Positions 22,331-34,665 are shown, counted from the first letter of the stretch. The stretch: DNA of 64,000 nt from Rosa chinensis (GCF_002994745.2 NC_037090.1:38497001-38561000); one strand, 5' to 3'. The notes: generated by a model not told the origin, from the letters alone. A program made the numbers and translations.

Positions 22331-22721
22331 CAACCTCTCACTTTGGTAATCTTTCAATTCCAATTCCAATTTCAGATTCGCAAAGTCGTTTTCTACAGTC
22401 AATTCTTTTGCTAAAATCTGGGTGGGTAATTCTATTCATTTGCCTTGTGTGTGTGATTTGCTTTTTAGCTCCAAATGCAGCTCTTAGTTAACTTGTTTGC
22501 TTTACTTTTCTGTCTTGGACTTGTTCTGATTGGATATCAAAGTAGACCTGTATATGTTGGGAGTAGTGAGATTTTAGGAAGAATTTTGGGTTCAGGATAA
22601 ACCTTCGAATTGAGCTTTCTCAACACTATATAGATTATCAATGCTGCTACACCAAGTGAGTTTGTCTTCGAGATGCAAATCTAACCGCCGTTAGAAAGAG
22701 TCGGTTTGTTGGCTTCGAGAA

Positions 22722-23230
22722 ATGGAAGCTGTAAGCTTCTGGTGCTTTTCTTGCAAGTCCTTTCACAAATTTCTGATTGATGATAGACTGGAACTCAAAT
22801 TTTCTCCGGCAAGTCTTACCTGGAAACATAAAGTTCCGGCCAAGGTCAAGGTTTCACGCTGGTGGGTACACTCATGGGAGGATGAATATTTGCGATATTT
22901 TTCAATCTAGGTGGGTCCTGAAGGTGTGCTGTACACTCATGTTTTTGTGCATTGTAAAGTTGCTTCTATTTTTTGGCAGAAATAGTTTAGGGAGGCTGGA
23001 ATGTATCGGGAGACCACACTCCCTGCTCTTTTTGCCTAACCTTTTTGCATTTGGTAAGAAGGGAAGAAGGCGAAAGTTATTTGGTGTAGCAGTGTGTTGG
23101 TTGTAATTTGTGTGCTCTGGATGGAAAGAAATAGAAGATTACACTGGTGCAATGGTCGAGGAACTTTAGGTGAGAGTAAGATTCAGGTCAGCTCAGTGGG
23201 CTTTTGTTTCAGTAGCCTTCTGATTTCCAT
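22722..23230 (+). pseudogene. LINE zinc-binding (zf-RVT-like) remnant, copy 2
   Basis: Counterpart of the relic at 541-1,075, with the same Lys-Val-Pro-Ala-Lys-Val-Lys motif and Leu-Trp-Met-Glu-Arg-Asn-Arg-Arg in another frame. It carries different small indels. Confidence 0.4.
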
Positions 23231-25463
23231 GACTTTCAGAAACTATAACTTCTCTTATATTGTGCTAGATTGGCCAGGCAGCAATAGTATAGGTTACTGT
23301 TTTACATAGGCTGGTTTCCATTTACCGCTGCTGTTAAAAATTTATGAATTTTCTGCTGTTTGTCTCTATGGTTGGCTTTCTGTCCACTTTTAATCTGACA
23401 TTTCATTTGATCAATAAAAGTTATTACTTTTCAAGGGAAAATAAAATATTCCCCTCCATTTTGCTTCCTGATATTAGCATCAGTCATTAGGGAAAGCATA
23501 GTTTATCAATTATTTTGTCTTTTTCGACAGACATTGTGACACTCTGCGCCTATAACGCGTAGAATTTATGTATAGTTTAGTTTCATGTGTATTCTATTCT
23601 ATGTTTGTGTTTTGCTTGGATGTGTTCTTTTTTTTATTTCCCTACTGGGTCTTCCAAACACGGTTTAGCATCAGTGTTTGGTAGACTGGATTTTTTAGTT
23701 AACCAAAACTTTTCTCTTCATCTTCTAAGTTTCCTTCTTCCTGTCTTCTATTGTATGTCCCTCTTTCGAGTTTTGTGTATGTGGTTGGTTGAATTTCCAA
23801 CCTCCAATTGGCCGGCTCAAGTGGATGGGGTAATTGGCTGTTGGTTTCAAGGTAGAGTGCAATCACATGGACTTCGTCACTGGTGAATTTTGTCTTTAGG
23901 TTAGTATGTTATTTGGGTGATATCTGTTGGGTGTGCTTCATTATATAAATTAAACCAGTCAGCACCAGATTCAAGAAAGCATGGGCACACTTCCACATAT
24001 TAGGAAGTTTATAGTTTGAAATGAGCATCAATCAATTTAATGCGAGGCCCTGCAATAACTTGGAAATCACATGTAAGTTGGTTTTGGTGACTGCAGACTT
24101 CTCACGTTTACTGTTTGTTCAAATTTCAATAGAAGCCTGATAGATCATTGTGGAGTGTTAATCGAGACTATCAAACAGATAGGTGATTAGCAACGTGTAG
24201 GATCTCAGACTCAAACTTAGGATTGGAGATAAAAGAAACAATTGCTAAACATTTCAGAAGGAAGATCACCAACAAAAGTTGAGGAAAATTCTAGGGGCTT
24301 CATTCTAGGCGTTTCAGTCACCTAAGTTTCCCGTTGCTGGAAAATTGGAGACTAGAAATTTTCTCTTAGCAAATGGTTCTTATCAGTTCATATGCCTATC
24401 GGCCACTGATTTCAATTTGCAATGATGCTCCAATTATTTTTCCTCTAATTCCTTAATGAGAAAAGAAGAAGAGTGGAGAGAATGAGGACGCAAGGGGGGA
24501 AGGGTTGGATTATTTGTGGGAAATGGTTCAGTTCTGGGAATCTGTTCTTTAGCCATACAGGTCTGGAAATTATTCTGTCCAATTTTTCTTCCTGTGTAAG
24601 ACAGTTTGGGCATGGTAGGAGTAGTCATGGGAGCTGTAACTTTGTAATGATTGTTTTCTTCAAAACCCATTACAAGTTCAGAGTAGGATTCACCATATCC
24701 TCGTTATGCTGTCAACTAATTAGTTTGAACTCTTGCTTGTAGCTGAGTTCTTGGGTATGAATGCTGCATCTTATATATGCAAGGTAATTGTTTTATAAGT
24801 TGGATTTCCTGTTGTACCTTTCATGTAGAATTTCTTCTCCACCATGCTGAAGGAATAAAATAAGAACCATGTGTCCTGTTCTTGTTATCTATAGAAGTTT
24901 CTTGATTGGATGTTAGATACATGCATTCATCCTGGATCCTGGCTTTCACAATTTGAGTGACCTCATTTAGAGAAAGTTGTAGTATGGTTAGTTTTCAATA
25001 ATAGTAGTGCAGATCTTTGTATTCTATAATCTCTGCGCCAAGGTTTTTGGATATATTTCTTTTTGTATGCAACTATGCATATTTCGAATTACTCATTTAC
25101 TAACTGAAGAATAGGGTAATTTGTTTAACTTCCTGTGGTCTGTCATAGCAATATTATATCTCAAAGTATTACAGCTATCTATAGGTACTATTGCCTCAAA
25201 GCATGTATATTATCTCCATTGGCTAGAAAGGTGTGGTATCGTGTTTTGTTTATCTGTTATGGATCCATTTTATTACTTTTATGTATTCAGTATCAACAGT
25301 CTTCTGTTTCTGAATGGAAATGGAGGATACTAAGGAAATTGCAAATACAGATCTAGATTCCATTCAAAGCAAACTCTTATGCTATGCTGCTTATATTTAT
25401 TCACAGGGGAAGCAAACTGCATATTGTGTGCATTAGCGCAGTTGAAGAATTATAATCATAAGC

Positions 25464-25883
25464 ATGGAGTCTGAGATGACAGTACATGATGGTGGGTGCC
25501 ACTGCAAGAATGTAAGATGGCGAGTGCAAGCACCTACTAATGTTGTGGCATGGAGTTGCAACTGTTCAAATTGCTCTATGAGGGGTAACACGCATTTCAT
25601 TGTCCCTTATGAAAGATTTGAACTCTTGGGTAATTCTGAACAGTTTCTCACAACTTATAGCTTTGGTACTCACACGGCAAAGCATACTTTCTGTAAGGTC
25701 TGTGGGATAACTTCGTTTTATTATCCACGCTCAAACCCGGATGGGGTTGCCATCACATATAGGTGTGTTGATCCTGGAACTCTAACCCATGTTGAGGTCA
25801 AGTATATTGATGGCCAAAATTGGGAAAAATCCTGCAACCAGTTTAACATTGCTTCGCTGTCAAAGGTAGACTCTGGAAACTAA
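25464..25883 (+). CDS. GFA/CENP-V domain protein, copy 2
   Basis: This is a 139-residue paralogue of the gene at 4,113, with the same start, stop and length. All Cys zinc-ligand motifs are kept (Cys-His-Cys, Cys-Asn-Cys-x-x-Cys, Cys-Lys-Val-Cys). About a dozen substitutions are scattered, more toward the C-terminus (for example Asp-Glu-Val-Lys-Tyr-Phe becomes Val-Glu-Val-Lys-Tyr-Ile). No frame damage is seen, so it looks functional. A 73-bp tandem expansion immediately follows the stop and would lie in the 3' UTR. Confidence 0.85.
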   Translation: MESEMTVHDGGCHCKNVRWRVQAPTNVVAWSCNCSNCSMRGNTHFIVPYERFELLGNSEQFLTTYSFGTHTAKHTFCKVCGITSFYYPRSNPDGVAITYRCVDPGTLTHVEVKYIDGQNWEKSCNQFNIASLSKVDSGN

Positions 25884-25910
25884 AGGGCTGAAGAATGAAA
25901 TATGTTGAAA

Positions 25911-26093
25911 TCTTTTCATTTCAACAAATAATATTGTCAGCAAATAGGCATAAAACTTGTCTTGGCTTTTGAGAAATTAATAATCTTTTCATTTCAACAA
26001 ATAATATTGTCAGCAAATAGGCATAAAACTTGTCTTGGCTTTTGAGAAATTAATAATCTTTTCATTTCAACAAATAATATTGTCAGCAAATAG
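25911..26093 (+). repeat. 73-bp tandem repeat, about 2.5 units
   Basis: A unit starting TCTTTTCATTTCAACAAATA recurs at 25,911, 25,984 and 26,057, exactly 73 bp apart and essentially identical. Copy 1 has a single unit at the matching place, so the expansion is specific to copy 2 and recent. Confidence 0.95.
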
Positions 26094-26721
26094 TGCTTTT
26101 CCTCTTGTTTCGTTTTGTTCTATTTGTTTTTGTTACTTTGCCTTTGGCCTGACAGCGGTGACAATGCAGAAGCTTTGGATACTGGATACTGTTAATCTGT
26201 ATTTTTCTTTGGTAATTAGTGGTCAAATGCTCTCAATCACTAGAGTTGGTTCTTTTCAAAATTACTGTTTCCCAGATCATTGACTCAGCTCACGGTTTTC
26301 GAAGCAAATTGTAATCCTCTGCACTGAAATTTATAAAAAAAAAAAAAAAAATTGATGAGGTATGGGGTGAGCAAAATTGGCATTTTCATCAATTTGGTCA
26401 ATGGTTTTCCACGTGTGCAAATGAAATTCAAATGAAATTGCATAAATTTTCATTTGTCCCAACTCTGAAGGTTCTGGAATACTTGGAGAGCCGGTAACAT
26501 TAAAAACAAGAAGAAAAATGGAAGCCTATAGATTTAGAAATTAGAATGAAACACCAACTCGCACATCCTTATTATTAATCCATTGAAAATGTACAAAACT
26601 GCCTTGTAGAAAAAGTCGGAAACTTAGTATAAAGACCAGAACCACGTGAAGAGGTCCATCCATATCTTCACTCACCTGTTCAACTCTCATCTCAATTCAT
26701 AAGCTTTTACAGAGATCCTCA

Positions 26722-27401
26722 ATGGGTTCTTCTTCAGTTGTGGAATTGCTTCCTAAAGATTACGGGTATGTGGTTCTGGTGGCTGCCCTCTACAGCTTTC
26801 TGAATTTCTTCATGGCGTTCCAAGTGGGTAAGGCCAGGAAGAAGTACAAGGTGTTTTACCCGACCATGTATGCATCGGAGTCCGACAACAAAGACGCCAA
26901 GGTGTTCAACTGTGTTCAGAGAGGTCACCAGAACTCCCTTGAAATGATGCCTTTGTTCTTTGTCTTCCTCCTTTTGGGTGGTCTCAGGCATCCTTGCATC
27001 TCCGCCGCCCTCGGATTGCTCTACACCGTTTCTCGCTATTTCTATTTCAAAGGCTACTCCACCGGCGACCCCCAAAAGCGTCTCCCTATCGGGTTTGTTT
27101 CTTTTCTCCCCTTTTTTTATGGATCTTGTGTTGTACCTACATTTTGTTAAAGATGACTTACCGGGTTCATAGATAGACTAGTTCAATGCAAATATAATCG
27201 AGCTAGTCTACCAATGTATGGTGTCACAGCATCAACATAGTTGCATGTGACGCCATTTTACATTTAGGATGTATGTCAATGCACTATTAATTTTTGATTG
27301 ACTGTTTGTTTGGAAATTACAGGGGGTACGGGTTCTTGGCTTTGATGGGGCTTATAGTGTGCACAATTTCCTTCGGGGTCACTCTTCTTCTGCGAGCATA
27401 A
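26722..27401 (+). CDS. MGST3: Microsomal glutathione S-transferase 3, copy 2
   Basis: Exons 26,722-27,092 and 27,323-27,401 encode 149 residues, with splice sites and phase as in copy 1. The MAPEG motif block (Cys-Val-Gln-Arg-Gly-His-Gln-Asn) is unchanged. Differences from copy 1 are a handful of conservative changes, such as Ala/Val in helix 1, Ala-Ala to Ala-Phe near residue 33, and Ala/Thr in Leu-Tyr-Ala-Val. The intron differs by a short deletion (about 16 bp). Unlike copy 1, its upstream region has no LINE or hAT insertion, so the two genes may differ in expression. Confidence 0.92.
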
Positions 27402-28904
27402 ACTAAACCATCATGATCGTGAGGGGGCTTTGCCTGTGCTATCTATCTCGTATTTGGTGTCACAGTTAACAAGAAAAGTGCAGGAGATAGAGGAGTGTGT
27501 CTAGTCTCTATGTACTAGTTGGAGTTATCAGTTATGTGAATTACATTTACTATTAGCAATCAAACTACTTCTGCTGTTTGTTCCCATTTGTTAGAGTTAC
27601 TATATAAATCAGTGCATAATGATTCTCACGACAACTTTTCAAAGGACTAACCCAAAGTTTTTATGTTTGTATCTATTTGCCTGTTTTGGGGATGAAAACG
27701 AAGGGCAATTTTCAATTAGATTTCTCAATAGTATTAGTAAGTTATTGCCCTTGCAAATCCAAACAGGTTGATTCAAAATAGGCCTAGTGCATCTTTCTTG
27801 AAAACTCCGACTACCAAGTGGATCTTTCTTTGTTTATTTCATTCGCAAGATGAAAGTTGGTGTCTTCCTTATTTGCTTCGTTTGGAAGATGAAATTGAGG
27901 AAGGGGAAAGGGCGAGTACAAAACCAAGGCCAAAACCTGCAAACAAGAAGAGAACCAATTCGAATTCATCTAAGGGGAGTGAAGTTGGCACCCGTTTTTA
28001 GAAACCGCACTTCATCTCCATGCACATATTCATTGAAAAATTACTAATGGAGGGCTGTGGTTTGTGAAAAGTTGGATGTTTATTTGGACTTTCACTACTG
28101 ATTTCCTACTACGAGAAGCATAATTCGAGTCTGCAATTTGTAAACAACCTGATTTTTTATTTTATTTTTATTTTTTATCTTTGAGAAAACATAAATACTT
28201 AGAGAAAGGGGCTGCAAAATCCAAGAAATCGAAAATTAAAGCAGAAGCACACTTGCCGGCTAACAAACTGACTTGAACATGAGTTCTGGATATAAATAAC
28301 AGTAGCATTTTTCTTAGGGTTTAAGGTAGTTCCACTAAAACTCTTGTGCTCCATACTATGAAATTACTTCAGAGATGACAGTGCTTGTGCCACATTGCGA
28401 GATATTCGATCCTCCAATCCAAATGAGCTGAGACATTATAGACCATTAGGAAGCGTTAGCAATATTTCGTGCAACTGAAACTTGAAGTACAAGAAATAAA
28501 ATAAAATGCAAAATGCCAGTTATCATCCTCGGAAACACCTTAATACGCAATCATTCCTCACTCCGGTTAATGTACAGGATCAACCACCAATTTGGAGAGT
28601 CAAAGAGTGCTTAAGGTCAAGAAATTTGTATTGACAGAGAGTTTGAAACAGACCATAGAAATTATAAGGCATAGATGATGGTCTATATTTCTACACAGCT
28701 CAAGTTTACCATAAAATAGCTACACCCTGTAGTTAATTAATTACAGAATTTTTTTTACTTATATCAACAATAATGCATGCATCAATTACTCATCTGGAAT
28801 GAGAAATCATCCCCGGTATTTGTAATGTCTATCAGATCAATACCCTTTCCTTGCATGAATGTAAAATTCATTTAAATAAAACTATAGATATAAATACATC
28901 ATAC

Positions 28905-30582
28905 CTGCCCATTTGCTTGTTGATCCAACTAAGCAGCCGGTCAGCTGTATGCCCATTATCAATGACTTGTATATCACTCTTCTCTTGTTTAGGCTCCCAA
29001 CCAGCAGATACAAATTTAGATGGAGGGCCCCAAAAGAGCATAGGATAATGACTTACAGAGAAGTTATCACAGAGTTTGGTATTTATCTGTGCTGCCAAAC
29101 AAGTTTAAGGATAGGGTCTAACAACCAAGCCATGTTTTTTGATAAAAACTTAATCAAACATAAAGGAAGCAGTAAGTGAATATGCTAATTCAGAAGACAC
29201 TACTGACTACTGTCAAACTCAGCACGATGACAGAATAATGGTCTAGAAAATTAACACGATAAAGCTCAAGAATGCAGATACAGGTTTAACATCAACCATC
29301 TTTTTTAATGAATTCAATATTCATATTACTAGATGCTCCACTAGAATCTATTTACTTTTCTCTTAACCTGGAATTCTAACAGCCGTTACAAACAGAACAG
29401 TATCAATTATCAATCATGTCTGCCACAACCCATCCTACAAAAAGGGTACCGCAGCCTTCACAAGTGATCATAAATAGGTAGAAAACTTAGTATTAAAAAC
29501 AACTTATGGACAGCTCAAGACATACCAAGAGATAATGACTCCATAATACAAAAATCCTAGTTTGAACAGTTTACCACTGTGAAGTAGCAAATGAAACACT
29601 TAACTGGGGGCAAGGTTAACTATAACATTCTATCAGTGAGTCAACAGTAGATTAGGCTCACTTATAAAGAAAAATGTGTTTGGCTAGAATCTATGCAGGA
29701 ATGATGACTTGATGAGTGGTATGTCAAGATTAACAAAGATACACACTAACAGACGCTTCAGATCCTTGCCAGGTGTACAACATCTAAAATTTTATGCATG
29801 ACATTGTAGCAAAAAAAAAAATGGAGACTTTTTCAACGAGAAGAAAAACTCATCTCAGACAATAGGTTATCCTCACAGCAAGGAAACGAAACAGACACAC
29901 ACAAAACAGATTCATACCTTTGATGCACAGTCAACCCTTGTCATCAATAACATCCCCGGATACACAGCATCAGGCCCATTGAACAGCCTCGCAACCTTTT
30001 CATAATGCGGCTGCAAATTTAAACTTAACAATAAGACAACAATCACACTACATATTGTTAAACACAAAACTCTGATGCGATGTAACATTTTACCTTAAAA
30101 TTTCGGCATGCCGGACACCTGCAAGGTCAACATTAACAAAAAATCAGTCAAACTTGTATATAAACTCTAAATGCCTTGAACAATTGCAATACCAAAACGA
30201 AAAAAACAGGATTAAGTAGTCAAATTAAGTAGAAAGACTCAAAATTTAAGATCATCCAACCAACAGAATACTTTGTCTACTGAGCCAGAGTCCAAATTAG
30301 CTCTCAGAAATTTTCACGAGAGCTGAAAACGGAAAAGAATCAATATTGAAGAGACGAAAACGAAAATGAGTGGTGGTGAGAATTGGGAATAGCTGACCAG
30401 TGAGCGAAGAATTCAACTAGTGCGTAGGTGGCCGGAGTTTCACGGAGCACCGCATCGAAATTGGTGACGTTCAAATCGACGGTGCCGTTGTTGACGGCGC
30501 GGAGGATCAACGGCGATCCCGGCGACGAGATTGTGACGGTGAGCAGGCTCAGAATCAGAAGAAGGCAGAGCGTAGAAGACGT
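28905..30582 (-). pseudogene. QSOX: Quiescin sulfhydryl oxidase 5' fragment, copy 2 (start lost)
   Basis: Four exons with good splice sites are readable: exon 1 30,398-30,582, exon 2 30,094-30,118 (encodes Cys-Pro-Ala-Cys-Arg-Asn-Phe-Lys), exon 3 29,918-30,010 and exon 4 28,905-29,086. They give the signal peptide and most of the first thioredoxin domain (His-Trp-Cys-Pro-Ala-Cys, then Phe-Trp-Gly-Pro-Pro). The frame is continuous. However, the ATG of copy 1 is ACG here (30,582-30,580), and no later exons (second thioredoxin-like region, ERV/ALR domain) are found. A Pack-MULE sits about 130 bp upstream. At best it could make a truncated thioredoxin-like protein from another start. Confidence 0.88.
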
Positions 30583-30709
30583 GAAATTGGATTTTGAGGT
30601 AACTTGGAAAAAAGGTGGGGCTTTGTTTTTTTTATGGAAACCGGGAATTGCCGTAACGACTTTCAGGTCGACGGGAAAGGGCTTTTGTTCGTTGAAGGGT
30701 TTGTTTTGG

Positions 30710-33700
30710 GGATCCGGCTTCTCTACTAGAAAAAGTATTGCTAGGATCTGCTTGGAAAACCATGTGAGCCCGCCACGTCAGCCCAATGCAATCTAATGGC
30801 TGTCAAACTGACAGCAAATGTGGGATAAGAAAAAAGCAAACGGCCCACTAACGTTAGTGTTTTTTTCAAGTTCCCCCCCTAACAATTTTCACTCTTCCCT
30901 CCACGTAGGCTTCCTCTTCCTCACGGCTGAAACGTTTCTCACTCTTCCTCACGGCTGAAACGTTTCTCACTCCACGTCAGCCCAATGCAATCTAATACCT
31001 AATTGATCTTAGCCCATTTAGATTTTTAGTTCTGGGTTTTGGTTCTTTGAAATCTCAGCTTTGTAGTCTTGAGTAAGATAAGTTTACTTTGCGTTAGGGA
31101 TTTAAGTTGATGAGGGATTAATAAGTTTAATGAGATTCTGGGTAATTTTGATTTAAGGTAAGTTCGTACCCAACTGTTAGAGGATTCACTGCGATTGGAA
31201 GCGGAGGGGATGATTTTGTGCAGGCTATGGTTGTTGCTGTTGAATCCGTAATTCAACAACCCGTCCTTGAGGTATACGTTTTCCTATTTCCGGCTGCCAA
31301 TAATTTTCGATCTTTCGATAGAATATTGATGGACTGTTATGATGCATGTGTGTTTGCAAGCTTCTGGTTGAAATTTTTGTACATAATAAGGATTGCATTG
31401 AATATATTGATCTCCGTGGGTTGCACAGTAGAGTAGTTTGATTGAGACTAGACATGAATTGGCCATCAACAATTTGTTTTAGGGTTCAATTCTCAAGTAT
31501 GTGAATGCACGGACGGATATAAGTGAATCGGGGTAGCCGTTTAGAGATGCTTCTTGTCACTTGTACCTAGAGAAAGAGTATTACAATGCTAATCTAATGC
31601 CGGATAATAAGTGAATGTGTTGCAATGAGGAGTATCTTCTTGCAAGGTTAAAGTTGAAAAATGGCAACATGAAGGTGTATAACAGCATGACTCGTGTTAG
31701 AAATGATGTTGAACTTATGCTATGCTGGGTTTTAAGTTGCGTTAGAACTGCAAGGAATGGGGTAGGCTGCATGTGTTTTGCAAGGAACTGACTAGCCCTG
31801 TTACTCCTTTGTCCAATCATTCATTAAGTAAGGTGGATAGCCCTGTTGGCCATAATGCAGTATGGAGGCTTTTCCCTGAGCTCATAACCCTAGTCGGCTC
31901 TCTTGATGTGAACTGAACAATGTTAACCAATAGTTCAGGGTATAAGGAACAAGACAGCCAAGTGGGTATACTCTCTCTAGGCTATAGCCAAATTGAGAAT
32001 GCATTAAGAAGTTTAGTCACTGGAACTTAATATGATGGTGAAAAAAAACAGACTAGTTTCCTGCCGAAATTATTATCTTTGCTTCCATGCTCTCTCATAC
32101 AGCCAACTATATTTTCGATTGACATGATTTTCGATGGGATTATTATCTTGAAGTTCATGAAATCTTCGTCCTCTTGGCTCAGTCATCATTCTCGGAATCA
32201 TAGGTTGATATTTATCTGTAAACAGATAATATTATGATATACTTTATAAAAGCCAATGCCTGCTTTAGAAAGTAGCAAGATGATGCAACATCTTACTGCA
32301 ATCTGTGGGGTTTTAACACTTTTGTTGCCTATTTTGAATCAACAACAGGTTTGAATTTCTGATTATGTTTTCATAGATTTGTTTGTCAAGTGGATAAGTT
32401 GAATTCCCAGCAAATGATGCATGCAAATGTGTTATGACAGGGTCGTGTCAAGCAGAAGCTATCATCAGGAGGCAAATATGTGTCTGTAAACATTGGTCCT
32501 GTTCAAGTCATTTCTAGTGAACATGTCTTCCCCTCCCTCGCTCCCTGCCTCACACTTTTAATTGTCAATATTATTGCCATGTATCTATGATGGATGGAAT
32601 ATATCTTCATAGATTTGTGTTTGAATCGATTGACATCTGACCAACATAACTGTGTTGCCATTTTATTGTTATGTCCAGGTCCAAGCTGTATACAATGCAA
32701 TGAGAAGAGATGACCGGATGAAATACTTTTTGTAGATCGATACTCCTCTTCATGGGTACAGAGCACCAATTTTCTAGGGCATCCCTTGTCTCGTCGCTGT
32801 TGCCCTCCGACTAGTCTGCTTTGTGCTCTTTTGGATTTTGGTGTATTTGTCAGTTAGAGAGCCGAGTACCAGTGGTTCAAATTCAATCCATCTGCTTGCT
32901 CATGATGTATTTAAATTGAAGTTTAATCAGAAAGTAGGCAGTAATGAATCTGTATGTATTAACTATTTTCCTTTTCCTTTAATATACTAGAAAATATTTC
33001 CGCGCTTTGCCGCGGAATTTATAGTTATGCATGAAATCATGTTTTTATTGGCATTATATTGTATAAGTTGAATTCAAGTATGTTGCTGAGATAGTTATTG
33101 GGTTGAATAATTATTAGAAGCTAGAAGTTATCTTCATGATAATACAAACTGAAATCAAATAGAGTTTTACTCATGAAGCTAGAAGTTATCTTCATGTGCT
33201 TTAAAGAAGAGTGAAAGGATAATCAATGATCAATGAGAAATCACAATAACCATAAACATCTATAATCAATGATCAGTGAGTAATGACAATAATTATAAAG
33301 AATAAGAACAGAGAGCAGAGTATATAATCCGAGATTATAATTTGATATGATTAGATATTACATATTACTAACAGAAGATAATGTTTTAACTTTTTACATT
33401 CTGGTTGCACACTACTCATCAGTGGAGCAAAACTTAATTGCAGTACACCGCCAAAAAAAAAACTTAATTGCAGTAGTGTTTCAAAAAATTAATTGCTCCA
33501 ATTGCTTGGCTGTCAAATCAACTATAAGTAACTAATCAAAAATGCAGCAGAATTTCTTCAAAAAAAAAAAAATTAATTGTTCCAGCTGCTTTCCAGTTGA
33601 TTCGCTGACTACAATTGTACACAAAAAAGTAGTCTAAATAACTTGATGTACTATATATCTTACCCAAGACTACAAAGCTGAGATTTCAAAGAACCAAAAC

Positions 33701-34112
33701 CCAGAACTAAAAATCTAAATGGGCTAAGATCAATATAAAGGAAATTAACATAAATAAAATTAAAAATAAAAATGTGAAGGCATAGAGCTAGATACACATA
33801 CCTAAATGATGAAAGTTCAAAGCACCAGCACCCAAAGATGAATGAAGTTAGGGATTGAGACCAAAGGGTAAATAGGAAGAGTGAGAAACGTTTCAGCCGT
33901 GAGGAAGAGGAAGCCTAAGTGGAGGGAAGAGTGAAAATTGTTAGGGGGGAACTTGAAAAAAACACCAACGTTAGTGGGCCGTTTGCTTTTTTCTTATCCC
34001 ACATTTGCTGTCAGTTTGATAGCCATTAGATTGCATTGGGCTGACGTGGCGGGCTCACATGGTTTTCCAAGCAAATCCTAGCAATATTTTTTCTAGTAGA
34101 GAAGCCGGATCC
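30710..34112 (+). mobile_element. Pack-MULE, 3.4 kb, with long terminal inverted repeats
   Basis: Inverted ends begin GGATCCGGCTTCTCTACTAG and extend about 370-460 bp (about 30,710-31,080 and 33,655-34,112) with indels. A perfect 9-bp TSD, TTGTTTTGG, lies at 30,701-30,709 and 34,113-34,121. Long TIRs with a 9-bp TSD define Mutator-like elements. No transposase is seen. The interior holds spliced exons of a host gene (DUF493 family), making it a Pack-MULE. It was inserted into the 5' flank of the copy-2 QSOX fragment. Confidence 0.93.
31161..32735 (+). pseudogene. Captured DUF493-family gene (three exons, open frame)
   Basis: Exon A (31,161-31,271), B (32,441-32,524) and C (32,679-32,735) each have proper GT/AG borders, lengths divisible by three, and join to a frame of 82 residues ending at a TAG. 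The product reads as a plant DUF493 (UPF0250/YbeD-like) domain: Gly-Asp-Asp-Phe-Val-Gln-Ala-Met-Val, then Gly-Gly-Lys-Tyr-Val-Ser-Val-Asn-Ile-Gly-Pro-Val, then Ala-Val-Tyr-Asn-Ala-Met-Arg-Arg-Asp. The family is a small ACT-like fold of unclear function. A TGA lies just upstream of exon A in frame, and I find no convincing start, so the 5' end was not captured or lies in an unrecognised exon. Sequence at 31,480-31,800 is unassigned. Confidence 0.75.
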
Positions 34113-34304
34113 TTGTTTTGGTTGCATTGCAAAAGTGAAGGATGGTTATTGCCAATGACTAAAATATCGAAATTATCGCCGAATTATGTTTTGGTTTGGT
34201 TTATGGGTCAGGCCTGTTGCTTTCCAGTTCCCTTTCTTCTCGGTTTTTAAAGAGTTGTTTTTTTTTCTTTCTTTTTTGTTATTAAAAACAAAAAAGGTCG
34301 TTTT

Positions 34305-34468
34305 TGTTAAAAAGCCGGAAGAAGATGAAGAGAGAATAGTTTGGAGAAAGTAGAAGTGTTCTTATTCAGTCTCATTAGCTTCCTTTATATAGAGGTAGGG
34401 TTTACATCAAAGTACATAACTAATGAGTATTTACGTGGACATCCACATAGATAATAATATTTACAACA
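34305..34468 (-). repeat. 3' LTR of degenerate Copia-type element
   Basis: 164 bp, TGTTAAAAAG to TTTACAACA on the plus strand, with TATATAGAGG centrally. Confidence 0.88.
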
Positions 34469-34649
34469 CTCCCCCTTGGATGTCCACCAATGAATGATGG
34501 TATTGGACGCGCTTATTGTTGCCTCGTTAAAAACTTTGCCATGTAACAAAAACCCAGTGGGACAAAAATAACTCTGGTCGAAGGACAAAAGAGCACAACG
34601 CTCATATGTCCTAGGTAGCATACTTCCGGATGCTCTTCCTGATGAGAGT

Positions 34650-34665
34650 CCCCCCCCCCCCCCCC
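34650..34665. repeat. Poly(C) tract
   Basis: Sixteen consecutive C. Length may be unreliable in sequencing. Confidence 0.9.

Larger units (their letters stand above)
22331..30709. repeat. Segmental duplication, copy 2
   Basis: Collinear with copy 1 from window base 1. It lacks the three copy-1 insertions and so preserves their empty sites. It has its own changes: a private stretch of about 100 bp near 24,420-24,510, an expanded 73-bp tandem repeat after the GFA gene, and a Pack-MULE inserted at 30,710, where sequence common with the QSOX 5' flank is interrupted. Confidence 0.9.
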
